From: Verrucomicrobiota bacterium
GTDB taxonomy: Bacteria; Verrucomicrobiota; Verrucomicrobiia; Limisphaerales; UBA11320
Reading direction: 5' to 3'
NCBI GenBank assembly: GCA_016199985.1
Contig: JACQFQ010000044.1
Coordinates: forward strand, 1 to 64,000
DNA length: 64,000 bases
Below are positions 51,801 through 57,800 of the stretch, in pieces. Under the pieces are notes generated by a model that had not been told where the DNA came from, did not search any database, and saw nothing but the letters and a program-made list of their open reading frames with translations. Within the stretch, counting starts at the first letter, position 1, and each line of letters starts with the position of its first letter. Made by a program: the position numbers and the translations under genes.

Positions 51801-54800
51801 ACAACGGCCCTGAGCCGAGTGACGCCCCGCATTTCTTCGTTCATCGGCGATGACGCCCAGGTGGACGCTGGCGGCGATGTGCGAATTCTGGCCGGACACA
51901 ATGTCGACGCCAACGGCGCCGAGATCGTGGTCCGTGGCGCCGACGCCGATGCGTCGAACGCCTCTGGCGGATTTGGCTCGGGCGTCGCTGTCGGCGCGAC
52001 CATTGAGACGGATGTGACGGTGATCGCAAGGGTCCGCGGCCGGGCGGACGTCAACGCTCGGAACAATCTGAGCGTCCAGGCCCGCGCTTTCAACGGCGCC
52101 AGTGGAACCGCGACGGGGAAGTCGTTTGGTTTCGCGGCGGTGGGGGGCGTGTCGGTGAGGGCCACGATGCGCAGCGATGTTGAAGCGACCCTAGGCTCGG
52201 GCACGGCCGGAAACAAGACGATCATCACCGCGGGCGGAGCGGTCGAAGTTCTATCGGTCGCGAACAACGTGTGCGCGGTGTCAAGCGAGGGGGGCACGGG
52301 CGGGCTTGTGGGAGTGGGCGCCGCCACATCCACCGCGGAGCTTCTGAATCCCGTGACCAAGGCGGCGTTGGGCGGGAATCTGAACCTCTCCGCGGGCGGA
52401 AAGGTGACGATCAAGGCCGACAACTCGGCCTCGCTGGACACGTTCGCCCACGAGGAGGTCACCGCGGGCATCGCGAACAACGAAACCATCTCGCGCAGCC
52501 ACATCGTCAACGCGAACACCGTGTCCGAGACGGGGGCGGGAATGAACCTCAACGCGGACGAGTTGCTCATGCACGCCCTGGACAACTCCATTTTCGCCAA
52601 GGCGCACGCGAAGTCGGAGGTGCCCTTCGATCTGGGCGGAGACAACAAAGCCACCGGCGACGTGGATGTGGACATGCGCGCCCTCGTTCATGTCGGCGGC
52701 GGGGGGACCAGCATCCGCGCGCCGCGCAAGGTCACGCTGCTGGCTCAGGCGAGCAGCGTGATCACGGACACGCTCGCCAAGACCTCCACCACCGGAGTCA
52801 GCGGAAACCTGGTGAGCACCTCGGACAACGACAAGACCGTGCGCGTCGATGTCGTGACCGACGCTCCCAGCCACATCGAGACGGGCAACCTTGTTGTCGA
52901 GGCCGCGCGGCCCGCCGAGGGCCCCAGCACCTTCAAGAAGGTGGCGGACACGCATGCGGTCACCGTCACAAAGGTCATCTCGGAGGTGGTGGGCGAGACC
53001 TGCTCGGTGGTCGTCGAGATACTCACTCTCGGCCTCGCGGACGGCGATGAGGTGTGCGAGCCCGTCACGCAACTGGTGGAAGAAATCCTGCAAGCGGAGG
53101 AGAGCCAAGTCTACACCGACTCGCAGACCATCCTCAACCGGATCAATTTCAACTCGGACATTTGGGTCGGCTCCTCTCCCCGGGCCTCGCTCACGGTGGA
53201 CGCCGCCGGGTTTGTCACCGAGCTGAAGGGAATGTCCGTCACCGACGGAGTCAACCAGATCGCGCAAGGCCAGCAGATCACCGCAAGCCAGATCGTCGTT
53301 CAGGACATCAAGAACGACGCGCAGGGAACCGTCTGCTTCCGAGCGCTGCTCGGGGATGTCACCGGACACACCAACATCGGCTACATGAACTCCCTCGAGC
53401 GCGTCGACATCCGGAACAGCGCCGCGAAGACGCTTGTTCTGAACGCGATGAATGTCTTCAACGACAGCGAGCCCGCGTTGAAAATTCTGGCCGCCACCAA
53501 ATCACTCCAGTACGTCCTCGATTCCAACGCCCACGACACCGTCATCGACATCCGAAACCTCAATGCCGCCGATCGGGACATTGTGCTGCGCGGCTTCATC
53601 AACAATCCCCTCGGAACCACGACGCTGCGCAACAGCGGCGGAGATATCCGCTCCGAAGGCGCGGGCAGGATTCAAACGAGACGCCTCGGGTTGGTCGCCT
53701 CCTCCGGGAGCATCGGCACAGGGCCTTTGGGCCGGCTGGGCGTGAACCTGATCGTCACAAGCCTGGACCGCCGCGCCGGGATCGACTTCCTCATCGGGCG
53801 CGACGGCGTCTATCTCGGATTGACCCAGCTCACTCCGAACGACACTCCTCTCCTCTTCGACGTGGGCGCGATCTCGTCCAGCGGCGGGAACGTCGACCTC
53901 GTCATCAACGGCGGGCTCAGGCTCCGCCGCGTGTTGACAAACGTGATCACCCTGGTGGATGGCACGGTGTTCACCGCGCGGACGCTGGGGAACTTCACCA
54001 AGACCGGCTTCGATCTTTCCGGCGTTCTCGGAAACGTGATTGCCCGGCCGCCGACGCCCGGTCTCGCCGGCTTGGAAGGTGTTCGACTGGCGGACGCCTT
54101 CCAGTTCATCAGCGTGAATATTTTGGAAGTGTCGAGCATCTCCCACTTCTTCGATGTGGAGGAGGACCCCCTTCGCACGACCTACGCATTAGGCGCGATC
54201 TCGGCCCAGGCCAACATCACGATCAATTCCGCCGAGGCGACCCTCCGCTTCACGGGGGCGGTCAGCGCGCAGACCGGCGACATCCTCATCATCACCAAGG
54301 ACACCGCCAGCGCCGGCGATGATATCGTTCTCGTCCAGTCCGCCACAATGACCGCCGCGGTCGGCGCCATCACCCTCCTCGCCGGCGACAACGTGACCAG
54401 CCAGCCTTCCGGGATCATCAACGCCGCGGGCGCATTGGTCATCCGCGGCGACAATGCCGATGTCGACGCCGCGGGCAGTCTTATCGATCTTGACGGGCCT
54501 CTCTGCGGCAAGACGATCGAAATCACCACCGGCAAGGACGATGACACCATCCTGCTCACCGATGACGTGATGGCGACGAGCGCCGTGATCAGGACGTTCG
54601 CCGGGGACGATGTTGTCACCATCGCGTCGGATGCCGACGCCATCAACGGTTGTGGCAGCGGCCCTGTCACGGTGTTCGGCGGCGATGGCAACGACACGCT
54701 CAGCGGCGGTCCGAACAATGACGCCCTCCACGGCGAAGCCGGCGCGGACACGCTTTACGGCGGAGGAGGCAATGACGCGATCGATGGAGGAGCGGGCAAT

Positions 54801-57800
54801 GACCGCCTCTTCGGCAACGGGGGCGATGATCTGCTGCTTGGAAATGACGGCGACGACTGGCTCGATGGCGGACAGGGGAACGATGTGGTCATCGGTGACA
54901 ACATGGATCCTCAGAGCCAGGCGCTCATCACCGCTGGCAACGTTCAAGTGTTCGGCATTCAGGGCGGCGGGAACGATGTGCTGATTGGCGGAGATCAGAG
55001 CGATCTGCTCTTTGGCGCCGGCGGCAACGATGTTCTGTTCGGCGGCGCATTCTTCCGTCCGGGATCCATCCCGACGGGCGGCTCGCAGGACGGCAACGAT
55101 TTCCTGGACGGCGGCGAGGGCGACGACGTTCTCTACGGCGACGATGGGCGCGGGATCACGCAATCCGCCTCGATACAGGGACGCGTGTGGGACGATGACA
55201 ACGGCGACGGGGTCCAGGATCCCGAGGAAGCCGGGCACGGCGGCGTTCGCGTGCGTCTGTTCCTTGTCGCGCCGGGCCTGGCGAAAGGCGGCGCGAATCC
55301 CCTGGTCGCCGAGGTCAATTCCGCGGCGGATGGCGGCTTCGCTTTCAAGGACCTGGACGTCGGAAGGTACTATCTTGAGTTTGTCGCTCCGTCGGGAGCA
55401 TTGATCTCTCCGCGCTTCCGCGGATTGGACAACGCGCTCGACAGCGATCCCGATCCCGCGACCGGACGCACGGATGTCTTCAGTCTGGTCTCGGGCCAGA
55501 ACGATCTTACGCGCGGCGCCGGCCTGATCGCCTCGCCGACGCTTGCGATCAGCGACGCGATCGTCACCGAAGGCAACGCCGGGATCACCCAGGCGGTGTT
55601 CCATCTGACGCTCTCGTCCCCGTCGACGCGCGAGGTCGTGATCGCATGGGCCACGGTGGATGAGAGCGCCATCGGCGGTAAGGACTTCAATGCGGTCAAG
55701 TCCGGCGCCGTCCGCCTCGCCCCGCTGCAAACGGAGCAAACGATCGTGGTCGATGTGATCGGGGAGACGGTGTTTGAGAATCTTGAAGCCTTCCTGGTGA
55801 GGCTTGTTCGAGTCGTCGGCGCTCAAGCGAGCGACACCGAGGCGCAGGGGCAGATCGTGAATGACGACGCGCCTCCGACATTCATGATCACGGCGGGCCC
55901 CGCGCGCGAGTTGACGGACGAGACAACCTCTCTTCAGTTCACCGTCGCGCTGTCGCAGGCGAGCGAGAAGCCCGTGAGCGTTCAGTTCGCGACCGCCAAC
56001 GGGACGGCCACCGCGGGCGCCGACTTCCAAAGCGCCCAGGGCATGCTGGTGTTCGCTCCCGGCGCGACGTCGCGTATTGTCACCGTCGCCGTCTACGACG
56101 ACTTGTTGGATGAACCGGATGAGACGGTGTTGCTCCAACTGTCGAATCCGGTGGGCGCGGCTCTTCCCGCCGGACCGGGAAGCGGCGTGATTGCGGATAA
56201 CGACATCTCCCCCAGCCTGAGCGTCGTCGATAGCTTCGTCGTGGAGGGCGACGCCGGCGCGGCCGCGATGCAGTTCAGGGTGAGACTGTCCGCGCCCAGC
56301 ATGAACACCATTGCCGTCAGCTACACCACCGTGGCTCAAACAGCGACGGCAGGCCTCGACTTCAGCGCGATCACTGTCCCGAAGACGCTGCTCTTCCTGC
56401 CCGGGGTCACTGAAATGCTGGCGACCGTCGACGTTCTGGGGGATTTGGTGGATGAATCCACGGAGACTTTCCTCGTCAAGCTGGGGAACGCCCTGTTGGC
56501 CACGCTGGCCGATGACACCGCGGTGGGGTCGATTGTGGACAATGAGGTCGCGAAGAACAATCCATCGGGCTATGCCGCGCAGTTCTCGGATCCGAATTAT
56601 TCCGTGGTGGAAGGGGCTGGCAAGCTGACCGTGACCATCACCCGCCCCGTGGTGAACACTCCGGCGGACGTGATCCTGATCAGCCGTGATATCTCGGCGA
56701 CGGCGAGCGATTACACTCCGGTGCGGCGCCTCATCCATTTCAACGCGGGTCAATCCACTCAAGCCGTGGACATCGCGGTCACGGATGATTCGGTCGTCGA
56801 GGCGACCGAGACCTTCGAGTTGAGCCTGCGCCTGCCGACAGGCAGCCTGGTCGCGGGGGCGCTGGCGACCACCACGGTCTCTCTGCTGGATGACGACGCT
56901 CTCCCGGTCGTTTCGGTGAACAGCGTCCGGGTCGTCGAAGGGGACGCGGGGACTTTGGACGCGATCTTCACGATCCGCTTGAGCGCGCCGACCTCGCGCG
57001 ATGTGACAGTGACTTTCGCGACGACTCAGGACACGGCCGCGGCGCCCGGCGACTTCATCGCGCGCTCCGGGAAAATCACCATTCCCGCGGGTTCCACCGC
57101 CGTGAGCGTTGCGGTTCCTGTCGTGGGCGACCTCTTTGCCGAGGCCAACGAAACGTTCTTCCTTGATTTGTTGGCGGCCAAGAACGCGACGCTCGGAACG
57201 GCCCGAGGCGTTGGAACCATCCAGAATGACGATGCGACGCCCGTGATCACGATCTCCGACGCGACGCTTGTCGAGGGCGACCAGGGAACCGCGTCCGCGC
57301 TTTTCACGGTCACTCTGTCCTCGGCGTCCCAAACGGACGTGAAAGTCAGCTTCGCTGTGGACGATGGCACGGCTCTTTCGGGCGTGGATTACATCGATGC
57401 CGCCGGGACTCTGACCTTCACCGCGGGCGGCAGCCTCGTTCAAACCATCACAGTGCTGGTGAAGGGCGATCAAACCTTCGAGCCCGACGAGACATTTCAT
57501 GTCGCGCTCTCGGGCGCCATCGGAGCGAAGCTAGCCGATTCCATAGGGGAAGCGGTGATTCTCAACGACGATCCCGCTGAGATCAGCGGCAGGATCTTTG
57601 GCGACGAGAACGCAAACGGGATTCAGGACCCGGGAGAGCTCGGGTTGGCGAACGTTGTGGTGGCGGCGACGGATAGCGCCGGCGTCATCCGGTTCGGGAC
57701 CAGCAACGCGAACGGGATTTATACGATCGGGATGGCGCTGGGCAATGGGAAGCTCTCGGTGGATCCGGCCACGCTGCCGGGCGGAACGATCACGACGAAG

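Noticed and set aside
54189..57500. 1103-codon minus-strand frame opposite the RTX/Calx-beta region
   Set aside because: The plus strand carries unmistakable RTX and Calx-beta repeats, so the antisense frame is a by-product of GC-rich codons.
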